Shown here: positions 8,363-16,791 of the stretch, one piece after another
Layout: every line of letters starts with the position of its first letter
How positions within the stretch are numbered: the first letter of the stretch is position 1
Assembly: GCF_900141825.1 (NCBI RefSeq)
Contig: NZ_FQYQ01000012.1
Span: forward strand, 1 to 64,000
Direction of reading: 5' to 3'
From: Pseudobutyrivibrio xylanivorans DSM 14809
GTDB lineage: Bacteria; Bacillota; Clostridia; Lachnospirales; Lachnospiraceae
DNA: 64,000 nt
Made by a program: the position numbers and the translations under genes
Notes under the pieces: model-generated
What the model was told of the DNA's origin: nothing
Database searches by the model: none
The model's input: only the letters and a program-made list of their open reading frames with translations

Positions 8363-8396
8363 TAAAGGGTACAAACCTCATTTGATTTGTACCCTT
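8363..8396 (-). terminator. Intrinsic terminator after queT
   Basis: AAGGGTACAAA (8365-8375) pairs perfectly with TTTGTACCCTT (8386-8396). On the minus strand a short T-rich tail follows. It ends the MFS-pepF-queT run of genes and insulates the ECF operon. Confidence 0.75.
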
Positions 8397-8413
8397 AAAA
8401 TATTTTTTTGAAT

Positions 8414-8917
8414 CTAATTAAAGATGGCTCTTTTATTTTTATCTAATACGCTCTTAAGAATAAATCCCAAAATGCAAACACTAATAATCTCTCCGATTCC
8501 TACTGTCACTACCATAAACCAATATGCATCCTCAGACATATATGCATAGCGAAGAACAAAAGGAATTATTACCATATTGGCAATTACTGGTGGTAATGTG
8601 AAAATAAACTTTGTCTTTCTAAGGAAGTATGTTCCAAATGCTCCAATAAGTGTTGCTAAGCTTCCAAAAATAATATCCCAAATCACGCAGCCATTTACAA
8701 TATTAGAAATAAGACATCCTACAAATAATCCTGGGATGGCTGCTGGTGTAAATACTGGAAGAATGCAAAGTGCCTCGGAAAATCTAACCTGAATGGCGCC
8801 ATTTGCAAGACCTAGCACATTTGCTACCCAAGTAAGTACCACATAAAGAGCCGCTATCATAGCCCCCTGTGTAATTAACAAAATCTTATTTCTACTTTTG
8901 TTCTCGTTACTATTCAA
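8414..8917 (-). CDS. queT: QueT family ECF-transporter substrate-binding (S) component
   Basis: A 167-aa integral membrane protein with about five hydrophobic segments. The QueT signature includes GAMIAALYVVLTW near the N-terminus, VRFSEALCILPVF and an LVGxLISN-like turn (GLFVGCLISNIVNG). QueT proteins are S components of energy-coupling-factor transporters, predicted to import queuosine precursors (preQ0/preQ1 or queuine). No energising module is in this window, so it would use a shared ECF module. It starts 4 bp after pepF and has no riboswitch-sized leader of its own. Confidence 0.88.
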   Translation of the reverse strand: MNSNENKSRNKILLITQGAMIAALYVVLTWVANVLGLANGAIQVRFSEALCILPVFTPAAIPGLFVGCLISNIVNGCVIWDIIFGSLATLIGAFGTYFLRKTKFIFTLPPVIANMVIIPFVLRYAYMSEDAYWFMVVTVGIGEIISVCILGFILKSVLDKNKRAIFN

Positions 8918-8921
8918 TTTC

Positions 8922-10721
8922 TTATACTCCTATCTGTTCAATTTCATCGATAATACTTCCGATGTAATCGATTGTATCAAGAAGTGCTGCATCTGTTGTC
9001 ACATCAACACCAGCCATCTTAGCAAACTCTACTGGTGTAACTGTTCCTCCTGCTGCAAGTGTCTTCTTCCAATCTTCGACTGCAGGCTGACCCTCCTTGC
9101 GGATTCTCTTCATAACCTGTGTCGCGATAGTAAGACTAGCACTATAGCTGTAAGAATACAAGCCCATATAATAATGTGGCTGTCTCATCCATGTAAGTTC
9201 ACAGCCTTCTGTAAGCTCAACCTCATCGCCCCAGAACTTCTTAAGTACATCCTTGTAAATCTCATTAAGAGTCTCAGCTGGTACTGCTTCCCCCTTATTA
9301 ACACGCTTGTAAACCTCACGCTGATAAGCTGCCTCAAGAAGATGAGTTACAAAGTTATGATAGTAAGTATTTGAAATCTGTGAAGCAAGGACCCATCTAC
9401 GGAATCGCTTATCGTCTCCGCTCTTTTCCTTAAGGTACTCAGCCATAAGAAGCTCGTTGATTGTAGATGGAGCCTCAACAACATAGTCTGATACCTCTAC
9501 ATCAAGGGCGCTCTGAGCTTTTCCACATGCTCTAAAGTGTCCAGCGTGACCCAACTCGTGAGCAAGTGTAAATACATCGCTCATTCTGTCGTTCCAAGAA
9601 AGTAAGATGTATGATCCCTTCTGGTATGGGCTGGCACAGAAACCACCTGTAGATTTACCAATGTTGCGTGCAAAATCAACCCATCTCTCCTTGTAAGCAG
9701 TCTCAAGCATTTCCTTGTAATCATCACCCATAATAGATAGACCATCGATGATGTATTCCTTAGACTTTTCGATTGTAACCTTTGGGTCGTAATCTGGATC
9801 TAAAGCAATCTTTAAATCGGCGTAGGTCATCTTATCAAGACCATTTGCTTCCTTTAAAAGGCGTGCATATTTTCTCATATGAGGAGCTAGCTTCTCCATG
9901 ATGAGGTCAATCTGACGGTCATACATTTCACGAGTTACCTTTTGCTCAAACAGAAGATAATCTAAAACACTATCGTATTTACGTAATTCAGAAATAGTCT
10001 TTTCTGTTCTAACATGACTACCATAAACTGTAGCGGTTGTGTACATATACTCACGGATTTTCTTTGAAAAAGCATCAAATGCAGCTCTACGAACCTCTGT
10101 ATCTCTTTCATACTCATAGTTATCCTCAAATAATGAATAGCCAAGAGGATGCTTCTCTCCATTTGCCTCAAAATCAGGGAACTGAATATCTGCAAGCTTA
10201 CTTGTCTCATATATTTTATATGGAGCTTCAATTGTATCTCTAAGAGCTGCTATTGCTGCTTCTGTCTCTGGTGTAAGACGGTGTGGTCGCTGACGCTCAA
10301 CATCTTCTAAGTAATGCTTACCAACTGTTGCTGAGTTAATAGCCTCCTCGATTAATTCCTTTGGAGCCTCTGCCAAGTCACTGTCTACGAAGGATACAGT
10401 GCTAAGTGCTCTTGAAAACTCACTCATAACAAGCGCTTGCTCCTTCTGAGCATCAGCATTTGTGTAATCTACAGACACATTTAAATCTACATAGTTGTAT
10501 AAATGATCTGCCATGATATTCCACTTGTTGAGCTTATCCATGCAATCATTAATTGCCTCAGCTGTTGTAAGCTTTCCTTTATATTCCTTTTCCATGTCAG
10601 ATGTCAGTTTCTTGAATTCCTCAAGTGCTGACATAAGCTCCTTAGATGACTTAAAAAGTCTTGATGTATCCCATGTTAATTCAACTGGGACTTCACTTCT
10701 TTTTTTCAATGTTTCTGCCAT
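8922..10721 (-). CDS. pepF: Oligoendopeptidase F (PepF)
   Basis: A 599-aa M3B-family zinc metallopeptidase that degrades cytoplasmic oligopeptides. The HELGH zinc site is at about 388-392 (TLAHELGHAGHF), and the third ligand region (VSDYVVEAPSTINELL) follows about 27 residues later. Length and order are normal for PepF. It is 27 bp after the MFS gene and 4 bp before queT, all on the same strand. Confidence 0.95.
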   Translation of the reverse strand: MAETLKKRSEVPVELTWDTSRLFKSSKELMSALEEFKKLTSDMEKEYKGKLTTAEAINDCMDKLNKWNIMADHLYNYVDLNVSVDYTNADAQKEQALVMSEFSRALSTVSFVDSDLAEAPKELIEEAINSATVGKHYLEDVERQRPHRLTPETEAAIAALRDTIEAPYKIYETSKLADIQFPDFEANGEKHPLGYSLFEDNYEYERDTEVRRAAFDAFSKKIREYMYTTATVYGSHVRTEKTISELRKYDSVLDYLLFEQKVTREMYDRQIDLIMEKLAPHMRKYARLLKEANGLDKMTYADLKIALDPDYDPKVTIEKSKEYIIDGLSIMGDDYKEMLETAYKERWVDFARNIGKSTGGFCASPYQKGSYILLSWNDRMSDVFTLAHELGHAGHFRACGKAQSALDVEVSDYVVEAPSTINELLMAEYLKEKSGDDKRFRRWVLASQISNTYYHNFVTHLLEAAYQREVYKRVNKGEAVPAETLNEIYKDVLKKFWGDEVELTEGCELTWMRQPHYYMGLYSYSYSASLTIATQVMKRIRKEGQPAVEDWKKTLAAGGTVTPVEFAKMAGVDVTTDAALLDTIDYIGSIIDEIEQIGV

Positions 10722-10748
10722 TATTCTTCTCCTTATTCTGTATATATT

Positions 10749-12023
10749 TTAGTTATCTGTGTTGTAAATTTTTGCTACTGCTCTTCTGTTTCCACCGATG
10801 ATGACTACCGCTGCTGCAACTGCAATCAGGTTAAATACTAAAATAACTATTCTTGCGTCAACAATCTCTGCTATAGCTCCTGCTATCATCTCACCAACCA
10901 GCATTCCACCTGTCATAAGAATAAAGAATACTCCGTTGAATCTTCCCTTCTTCTCATCTGGAACATAATTCTGAGTAGAAGATATTCTAATTGTATAACT
11001 TGTCACGCCTGCCAATCCTGCCATAAATGACATAACCATGGCTATCTTTATCGGCATGAAAGGGTATGAACCTTCGAATATACCTATAAATACATAAATG
11101 AACATCGCAAATGCGAATTTATATTTTACAGGTATTTTGGCTTTATAGTGAATCCCTCCACCTAATGCTCTTCCAACGAAGGCTGCACCAAATACTATAA
11201 CATAAATGTACTCACCGTTTGTAAAATTCCCTTTATAAAAAGGTAAAAGCAATACGTCTTGTGCTCCACATGCCATCATATTGAAAAGGAAATATATTGC
11301 GATGGCGAGTAATCCTGGCTCACCTTTCAGATATTCCAAACCTTCTTTAATATCTAGCAACATTCTCTTTCCGCTGCTTACCTCTTCTCTGGTTTCTGCT
11401 TTTCTTTTTTCTATGTATTCCTCTTCATGCTCAATCTGCGTCTCAAATATAGCCGCAATTAAAAAAGTAACCGCATTCATCACCATTAATGGTCCGATTC
11501 CGACGAGATTATAAATAAATGTCGCCACAGGAACCATTACTACAGTCATAGTTTCAAGCATGGAAGAAATAGAATATGCCTTCTGGTAATTTCCCTCTGT
11601 AATTAATAAAGGATAAAAGCTGTCATAAGCAACCATGTAGGTACTTTGAATTCCTCCAAGCAAGAAACAAATTCCAGCAAATAAAGGGAAATTAAATGTC
11701 CCAGATATAAGCAATATTGCCATAATTAAATACACCCCTGCACTAATAAAATCCAGTGTGTAAATCATCTTCTTTCTAGAAAATCTATCCAATATTGCAC
11801 CCGAAATAATTGGTGCAATAAGCTGTGGCAATGTAAACATAACCATATAAACAGCATAAAGCATAGGTGAATTAGTATAATCCAACACCATTAGACTCAT
11901 AGCAAATCCAACCATTGAGTTTCCCAACATCGAAACCACACTACCTATTGTTATGATTGTAAAATCTCTGGTCCATAAGGTGTTTTTATTATTCGTTTGA
12001 TTTGTAATAGTACAGTCCGTCAT
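10749..12023 (-). CDS. MFS transporter, probable drug/metabolite exporter
   Basis: A 424-aa, 12-helix Major Facilitator protein. The intracellular loop motif between helices 2 and 3 reads GAILDRFSRKKMIY, the MFS motif-A-like signature. A charged cytoplasmic loop (residues about 190-225) separates the two halves. It most resembles the MefA/multidrug-exporter type of MFS, but the substrate cannot be read from sequence. AGGAGG precedes the ATG. Its transcript probably begins at the promoter at 12256-12284 and runs through a 26-codon leader ORF and a terminator hairpin, suggesting conditional read-through. Confidence 0.88.
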   Translation of the reverse strand: MTDCTITNQTNNKNTLWTRDFTIITIGSVVSMLGNSMVGFAMSLMVLDYTNSPMLYAVYMVMFTLPQLIAPIISGAILDRFSRKKMIYTLDFISAGVYLIMAILLISGTFNFPLFAGICFLLGGIQSTYMVAYDSFYPLLITEGNYQKAYSISSMLETMTVVMVPVATFIYNLVGIGPLMVMNAVTFLIAAIFETQIEHEEEYIEKRKAETREEVSSGKRMLLDIKEGLEYLKGEPGLLAIAIYFLFNMMACGAQDVLLLPFYKGNFTNGEYIYVIVFGAAFVGRALGGGIHYKAKIPVKYKFAFAMFIYVFIGIFEGSYPFMPIKIAMVMSFMAGLAGVTSYTIRISSTQNYVPDEKKGRFNGVFFILMTGGMLVGEMIAGAIAEIVDARIVILVFNLIAVAAAVVIIGGNRRAVAKIYNTDN

Positions 12024-12073
12024 TAGTCCTCCTATGTAAGCCAGCGTCTCCTTGCGTAAAAAAGCATAAAGAA

Positions 12074-12105
12074 AACCCCTTGAAGAATAATTACTTCAAG
12101 GGGTT
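12074..12105 (-). terminator. Strong hairpin (terminator/attenuator) between leader ORF and MFS gene
   Basis: AACCCCTTGAAG (12074-12085) pairs perfectly over 12 bp with CTTCAAGGGGTT (12094-12105). On the minus strand a T-rich stretch follows. It lies 31 bp after the leader ORF stop and 50 bp before the MFS start. Its 5' arm contains CTTGAAG, which could pair instead with CTTTAAG inside the leader ORF (12164-12170), a possible antiterminator. Confidence 0.75.
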
Positions 12106-12136
12106 GGTTTCGTAAATACGATAATACTATACGCTT

Positions 12137-12217
12137 CTATTCACACAAAGAGAGCGCACCAATCTTAAAGTAACAAGTGTTTAATTTAATTGCATTTCCA
12201 AAATTTAAAATGCTCAT
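12137..12217 (-). CDS. 26-aa leader peptide or small peptide upstream of MFS exporter
   Basis: A short ORF beginning MSILNFGNAIKLNTCYF and ending ALSLCE. The ATG follows AAAGGAGG with 7-8 nt spacing, one of the best ribosome binding sites in the window. A consensus promoter starts about 40 bp upstream and a 12-bp-stem terminator follows the stop. Promoter, small ORF, terminator, efflux gene is the layout of ribosome-mediated attenuation leaders of resistance genes. A secreted or signalling peptide is the alternative. I recognise no peptide family. Too short for composition tests. Confidence 0.6.
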   Translation of the reverse strand: MSILNFGNAIKLNTCYFKIGALSLCE

Positions 12218-12255
12218 TAGTGCGTCCTCCTTTCTTTTTATTTAATCTGCGTAAA

Positions 12256-12284
12256 ATAATAGCATACCGAATTTTATGCGTCAA
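12256..12284 (-). promoter_or_regulatory. Strong sigma-A promoter of the leader ORF/MFS unit
   Basis: Minus strand reads TTGACG, 17 bp, TATTAT, with a TATGC just before the -10. The predicted transcript would start near 12249, about 30 nt before the leader ORF. Confidence 0.75.
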
Positions 12285-12324
12285 CATAAAATAATTGTAG
12301 ATTTTACTTTAACACAATAAAAAA

Positions 12325-12350
12325 GCTACATGGTTATTAGCCCATGTAGC
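12325..12350 (-). terminator. Terminator hairpin overlapping the end of a 28-codon ORF
   Basis: GCTACATGG (12325-12333) pairs perfectly with CCATGTAGC (12342-12350). On the minus strand six T follow. The 5' arm is the last codons of the small ORF, and the stop codon lies in the loop. Confidence 0.85.
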
Positions 12351-12423
12351 CGCTCTTTAAATAATCAACGAATGTCATCATTGTTCCGTTTTCGCTATCA
12401 AATAACTCTCTGAAAATGTTCAT
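12337..12423 (-). CDS. 28-aa small peptide ORF with stop codon in terminator loop
   Basis: A short ORF beginning MNIFRELFDSENGTMMTF and ending LKSGYMG. AGGAGG lies 8-9 nt before the ATG. A TATAAT box is found upstream (12507-12512, minus strand), without a clear -35. The stop codon sits in the loop of the following terminator, so a terminating ribosome would cover the 5' arm. It could be a leader peptide or a genuine small protein. No family recognised. It precedes the second micro-ORF and the MFS gene. Confidence 0.5.
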   Translation of the reverse strand: MNIFRELFDSENGTMMTFVDYLKSGYMG

Positions 12424-12553
12424 AATAAAAACCTCCTATAAACTCTTTTCTTATCTGCCTATAGGATATCATGATTTTCAGATAATTCTACTGACTTAGT
12501 GTATAAATTATACAATTCACGCCTTGTATATTTGTACATATTGCACAACAAAT

Positions 12554-12904
12554 CTAATTAATTGCTACTTTCTTGAGAAACTTCTCCATTGCCATAGTTA
12601 CAACCTGATTCAATGTAATTCCATTCTCTGCTGCATAAATAGAAGCTTTTTCATGAATAACAGGTGTTGTTCTAATATTGAAAGTTCCTGTGAATTCTTT
12701 CTCTGGAACCTTTCCAAATCTCTCGCAAGATTCCAAATAGTTTTCTATTGAATCATGAAAAGAGTTCTCTAATTCTTCTATAGATCGTCCATAAAAGTTT
12801 AAGGAGTCCTTAATTCCAAAAACATGACCCACAAAAATATGGTCATAACTATCATAACCTACAGTAGCTCGATATCCCTTATATTTCATCATATCTGATT
12901 TCAT
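12554..12904 (-). CDS. hicB: HicB family antitoxin
   Basis: A 116-aa protein. The N-terminal half is a degraded RNase-H-like HicB fold (KYKGYRATVGYDSYDHIFVGHVFGI). The C-terminus is a ribbon-helix-helix-type DNA-binding segment (TFNIRTTPVIHEKASIYAAENGITLNQVVTMAMEKFL). It neutralises HicA and probably represses the operon. It follows hicA by 5 bp, the toxin-first order common for hicAB. An internal ATG at codon 5 is an alternative start. Confidence 0.9.
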   Translation of the reverse strand: MKSDMMKYKGYRATVGYDSYDHIFVGHVFGIKDSLNFYGRSIEELENSFHDSIENYLESCERFGKVPEKEFTGTFNIRTTPVIHEKASIYAAENGITLNQVVTMAMEKFLKKVAIN

Positions 12905-12909
12905 AAGCT

Positions 12910-13170
12910 CTACTCCTTTTCATCTATTTCTATAATAAAATTTTTTATTCGATCAACCATATCTCTATATAATTCGTTACCTGGATGAGGCCCATCAAAT
13001 TGAACTTGTCGTCCTGTAATAGTATGACGATATCCTATTCCAGATCCTCTTCCTCCTTGGAACTTTACACAATTGCACTTTCCCATAAGTGTATCCAATT
13101 CTCTAGTAGTAAAGTTTCTTGGATATGGTTTTCTAAATAACTTTTCAATTAAATCTTTCTTTTTAGGCAT
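12910..13170 (-). CDS. hicA: HicA family toxin (mRNA interferase)
   Basis: An 86-aa double-stranded-RNA-binding-fold toxin that cleaves mRNA when free of HicB. The conserved core reads GGRGSGIGYRHTITGRQVQF, containing the catalytic His, and PHPGNEL follows. It is slightly longer than many HicA proteins (60-80 aa). No Shine-Dalgarno-like sequence precedes the ATG, which may keep toxin synthesis low. An inverted repeat lies immediately upstream. Confidence 0.9.
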   Translation of the reverse strand: MPKKKDLIEKLFRKPYPRNFTTRELDTLMGKCNCVKFQGGRGSGIGYRHTITGRQVQFDGPHPGNELYRDMVDRIKNFIIEIDEKE

Positions 13171-13180
13171 TTAAAATATA

Positions 13181-13209
13181 AAAATGCAACTATTTTCTAG
13201 TTACATTTT
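13181..13209. promoter_or_regulatory. Inverted repeat upstream of hicAB, candidate HicB operator
   Basis: AAAATG-n-AACTA and TAGTT-n-CATTTT form a 29-bp near-perfect palindrome ending 11 bp upstream of the hicA ATG. A second small palindrome (GTATTTTAAATAC, about 13223-13235) is further upstream. HicB antitoxins of the ribbon-helix-helix type are known autorepressors. The binding role is inferred. Confidence 0.45.
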
Positions 13210-13254
13210 ATCATCCTTTCTTAGTATTTTAAATACCCAATCAATATATAATTT

Positions 13255-14049
13255 TTACTTTTTTAATATATCCACCGTGTGTGCACTTGCCCCTAAAAGA
13301 TCGGCTCTTTCACAGACTGACATCTGATAGTTTATGAATTGCTGGAACTGTTCTTCTATGAGGGCATTTACCTCGCGGCGCATATAATTTGCAGGTCCAT
13401 CTGGAGAGATAATCTGCATGCGCTCCAAGCCTGCTTCTGCATTAAGACTCTCTATATCTTCTGTTCTCATGAACATGTAAAGGTCATCTTCACCTGGGCG
13501 TACATGGAATGTTTCATCAAGCTTTCCATCTGCAATGTTTTCAAGAACATGACCTTCCTTAATTCCGTATGTAAGGAAAGCGTATTCATTCATGACGTAG
13601 GCTACTAATATATAGCCACCTGGGCGGGTAACTCTCTTTGCTTCTGATAAAGCTTTTAACTGCTCTTCTCTGGTCTTGAGGTGATACATAGGGCCAAAAA
13701 GCAATGTGAAATCAAAACTGTTTTCTTCAAATCTCTTAAGCTTCACTGCATTTCCCTGGAATGCCTTTACACCTGTACCCTTTGCTTTTAGCATGCCTAG
13801 ATTATGTTTTACAAGCTCCACTGCTGTCACATCGTAACCTTCTTCCCAGAGAGGAATACTATAACCGCCTGTAGCTGCACCAATATCCAAAATTTGAATT
13901 TCAGACTTTGCTTTACCAGTCTCTTCTGCAAGCTTATCAAGGTATTTATGAACATATTTCATAGTGACTGTAAATTCCATGATGCCATGACGGCTGTTTA
14001 AGCGTTTGTCTTCGTTGAATTTATTGTAGTACTCTTCAAGATTAGTCAT
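13255..14049 (-). CDS. Class I SAM-dependent methyltransferase
   Basis: A 264-aa Rossmann-fold methyltransferase. Motif I reads ILDIGAATGGYSIPL, the acidic end of strand 2 is VTAVELV, motif II/III reads SFDFTLLFGPMYHL, and EAKRVTRPGGYILVAYVM is the post-motif. The substrate is unknown; it resembles small-molecule or ubiE-type enzymes only in a general way. Only 63 bp separate it from secA, and those contain the secA terminator, so its promoter must be very close or inside secA. Confidence 0.88.
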   Translation of the reverse strand: MTNLEEYYNKFNEDKRLNSRHGIMEFTVTMKYVHKYLDKLAEETGKAKSEIQILDIGAATGGYSIPLWEEGYDVTAVELVKHNLGMLKAKGTGVKAFQGNAVKLKRFEENSFDFTLLFGPMYHLKTREEQLKALSEAKRVTRPGGYILVAYVMNEYAFLTYGIKEGHVLENIADGKLDETFHVRPGEDDLYMFMRTEDIESLNAEAGLERMQIISPDGPANYMRREVNALIEEQFQQFINYQMSVCERADLLGASAHTVDILKK

Positions 14050-14062
14050 ATATCTCCTTTAA

Positions 14063-14093
14063 AAAGGACCTCATACGTTGTATGAGGTCCTAC
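14063..14093 (-). terminator. Intrinsic terminator of secA
   Basis: AGGACCTCATAC (14067-14078) pairs perfectly with GTATGAGGTCCT (14082-14093), and five T follow on the minus strand. It lies 20 bp past the secA stop. Confidence 0.85.
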
Positions 14094-14112
14094 ACTGTCT
14101 ATATTATTTTTA

Positions 14113-16683
14113 TTATTTAGCACGGCCGCAACACTGCTTGTATTTCAATCCTGAGCCACATGGGCATGGATCGTTAGGGAAGACCTTCTTTACTTCGCGC
14201 TTCTTTGGAGCACGTGTTGCTGTGTCGTCCTTATTTGTTCCAGTAACCTTAGCAACCTCTTCACGCTCTACCTTCTTCTCAATGCGGATTCTGTAAAGCA
14301 TTGTAAGTGTATCATTGATGATAGCTGCATTCATTGCATCAAGCATATCGTAGCTGGCTGCCTTGTACTCATCAACTGGGTTACGGTTACCATAAGCCTG
14401 AAGACGGATACCCTGACGAAGCTGCTCCATATCATCAATTTCTTCCATCCACTTGCGGTCAATAACACGAAGTAAGATAACTCGCTCAACCTCTCTAAAC
14501 TGCTCTGGCTGTTCGAATTCCTTTTCCTTAGCATCGTACATCTTAAGAGCGATTTCTGTAAGCTTTTCTTTGAGCTCCTTCTTGCTCTTGATATTTCCGA
14601 TAGAAAGCTGTGTCATAACAGGAACTGGAATTACTGGGCAAAGAAGATGATTAAGCTCCTGAAGCTCCCATAAATCCTTTTCCACATCATCTGGAATAGT
14701 CTTTTCAATACACTCGTCTACCTTATCGCGAATCATACCAAGAATCTGGTCATGCATATCCTCGCCCATAAGTACTCTATGACGCTGTGCGTAGATAAGC
14801 TCTCTCTGCTCATTCATAACCTGATCATAATCAAGAAGGTTCTTACGAGCTGAGAAGTTGTTTTCCTCAATCTTCTTCTGTGCTTTCTCAATAGCATCTG
14901 AAAGCATCTTATGTTTAATCTGCTCACCCTCTGGAACTCCAAGAGCGTTGAACATGTTAATAAGTCTCTCTGAACCGAAGAGTCTCATAAGGTCATCTTC
15001 AAGCGAGATGAAGAACTGAGATTCACCCACATCTCCCTGACGACCTGAACGTCCACGGAGCTGATTGTCGATACGACGTGACTCATGACGCTCTGTACCG
15101 ATAATCTTAAGACCACCTGCTGCACGAGCATCCTCATCAAGCTTAATATCAGTACCACGACCAGCCATGTTAGTAGCGATTGTTACTGCGCCATGCTTTC
15201 CAGCTTCAGCTACAATTTCAGCTTCCTTTTCATGGAACTTAGCGTTAAGTACGTTATGCTCGATGCCCTCTCTACGAAGCATCTTTGAAACGAGCTCTGA
15301 AATATCAATGTCAATAGTACCGACAAGAACAGGCTGACCCTTTTCGTGAGCCTTCTTAACCTCTTCTACAACGGCCTTATACTTTTCTTTCTTTGTCTTA
15401 TAAACAGCATCATCATGATCGATACGCTGAACTGGACGGTTTGTAGGAACCTCAACAACGTCCATTCCATAAATATCACGGAACTCCTGCTCCTCTGTAA
15501 GAGCTGTACCTGTCATACCAGCCTTCTTATCGTATTTGTTGAAGAAGTTCTGGAATGTGATGCTTGCAAGAGTCATAGACTCGCGCTTAACCTCAACATG
15601 CTCCTTAGCCTCGATAGCCTGATGAAGCCCATCAGAGTAACGACGACCTGGCATGATACGGCCAGTGAATGAATCAACAATCATAACCTGACCATCTGAA
15701 ACAACATAATCCTGATCCTTAAACATAAGGTTGTGAGCACGAAGTGCAAGGATAATGTTGTGCTGAATCTCAAGATTCTCTGGATCTGCAAGGTTCTCAA
15801 TGTGGAAGAACTGCTCAACCTTTGCAACACCCTCTGCTGTAAGGTTTACTACCTTATCCTTCTCGTCTACGATGAAATCTCCAGTCTCATTTCTCTCTAC
15901 GCCCATAATAGCGTCCATCTTAGAGAATTCTGGAAGATCCTCACCGCGCTTAAGCTGACGAGCTAAAACATCGCAAAGCTCGTAAAGCTTTGTAGATTTT
16001 CCTGACTGTCCAGAAATAATAAGTGGTGTACGTGCCTCATCGATAAGAACTGAGTCAACCTCATCGATGATACAATAGTGAAGGCCTCTCTGAACTAAGT
16101 CTTTCTCATATACGCACATATTGTCACGGAGGTAATCAAAACCAAGCTCATTATTTGTGATGTATGTAATATCACAATTGTAAGCTGCCTGACGCTCCTC
16201 CTTTGTCATGTCGTTAAGAACAACGCCAACTGTAAGACCAAGGAAACGGTGAACCTCTCCCATCCACTCAGCATCACGCTTTGCCAGGTAATCATTTACA
16301 GTAACGATGTGAACGCCCTTGCCCTCCAAGGCATTCAAATATGCTGGAAGTGTAGATACAAGAGTCTTACCTTCACCAGTACGCATCTCAGCGATACGGC
16401 CCTGATGGAGGATGATACCACCAATAAGCTGCACTCTGAAGTGCTCCATTCCAAGGGCACGCTTACCTGCCTCACGAACTGTAGCATATGCCTCTGGGAG
16501 GATGTCATCTAATGTCTCTCCATTTGCAAGTCTCTCTTTGAACTCAGCTGTCTTTCCACGAAGCTCCTCATCTGAAAGAGCCCCCATAGCATCCTTATAC
16601 GATTCTATCTTATCAACGATAGGCTTAATTCTCTTAAGCTCTCGCTCCGAATGTGTTCCAAATACCTTATCAATAATATTCAT
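14113..16683 (-). CDS. secA: Preprotein translocase ATPase SecA
   Basis: An 856-aa motor that drives proteins through SecYEG. The first nucleotide-binding fold has the Walker [11 protein letters not shown] near 98-107 and the [12 protein letters not shown] Walker [10 protein letters not shown] and the RGRSGRQGD motif belong to the second fold. The C-terminal zinc finger is intact: [13 protein letters not shown]. It has its own terminator and no co-transcribed partner. Confidence 0.98.
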   Translation of the reverse strand: MNIIDKVFGTHSERELKRIKPIVDKIESYKDAMGALSDEELRGKTAEFKERLANGETLDDILPEAYATVREAGKRALGMEHFRVQLIGGIILHQGRIAEMRTGEGKTLVSTLPAYLNALEGKGVHIVTVNDYLAKRDAEWMGEVHRFLGLTVGVVLNDMTKEERQAAYNCDITYITNNELGFDYLRDNMCVYEKDLVQRGLHYCIIDEVDSVLIDEARTPLIISGQSGKSTKLYELCDVLARQLKRGEDLPEFSKMDAIMGVERNETGDFIVDEKDKVVNLTAEGVAKVEQFFHIENLADPENLEIQHNIILALRAHNLMFKDQDYVVSDGQVMIVDSFTGRIMPGRRYSDGLHQAIEAKEHVEVKRESMTLASITFQNFFNKYDKKAGMTGTALTEEQEFRDIYGMDVVEVPTNRPVQRIDHDDAVYKTKKEKYKAVVEEVKKAHEKGQPVLVGTIDIDISELVSKMLRREGIEHNVLNAKFHEKEAEIVAEAGKHGAVTIATNMAGRGTDIKLDEDARAAGGLKIIGTERHESRRIDNQLRGRSGRQGDVGESQFFISLEDDLMRLFGSERLINMFNALGVPEGEQIKHKMLSDAIEKAQKKIEENNFSARKNLLDYDQVMNEQRELIYAQRHRVLMGEDMHDQILGMIRDKVDECIEKTIPDDVEKDLWELQELNHLLCPVIPVPVMTQLSIGNIKSKKELKEKLTEIALKMYDAKEKEFEQPEQFREVERVILLRVIDRKWMEEIDDMEQLRQGIRLQAYGNRNPVDEYKAASYDMLDAMNAAIINDTLTMLYRIRIEKKVEREEVAKVTGTNKDDTATRAPKKREVKKVFPNDPCPCGSGLKYKQCCGRAK

Positions 16684-16791
16684 TACATCTAATCTCCTAA
16701 CCTAAGGGATTTTAACAGTTACAAAATCCCACAAACTGCATCTATTTTAACAGAAAAAGGCTAGTTTCTCAATGATTTGATGAACTTCGCT

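Noticed and set aside
8918-8921. A preQ1 riboswitch for queT
   Set aside because: Only 4 bp separate pepF and queT, so no leader exists for an aptamer.
16700-16735. Hairpin GGGATTTT..AAAATCCC between the FHA gene and secA
   Set aside because: The arms pair but no T run follows on the minus strand; a terminator is not supported.
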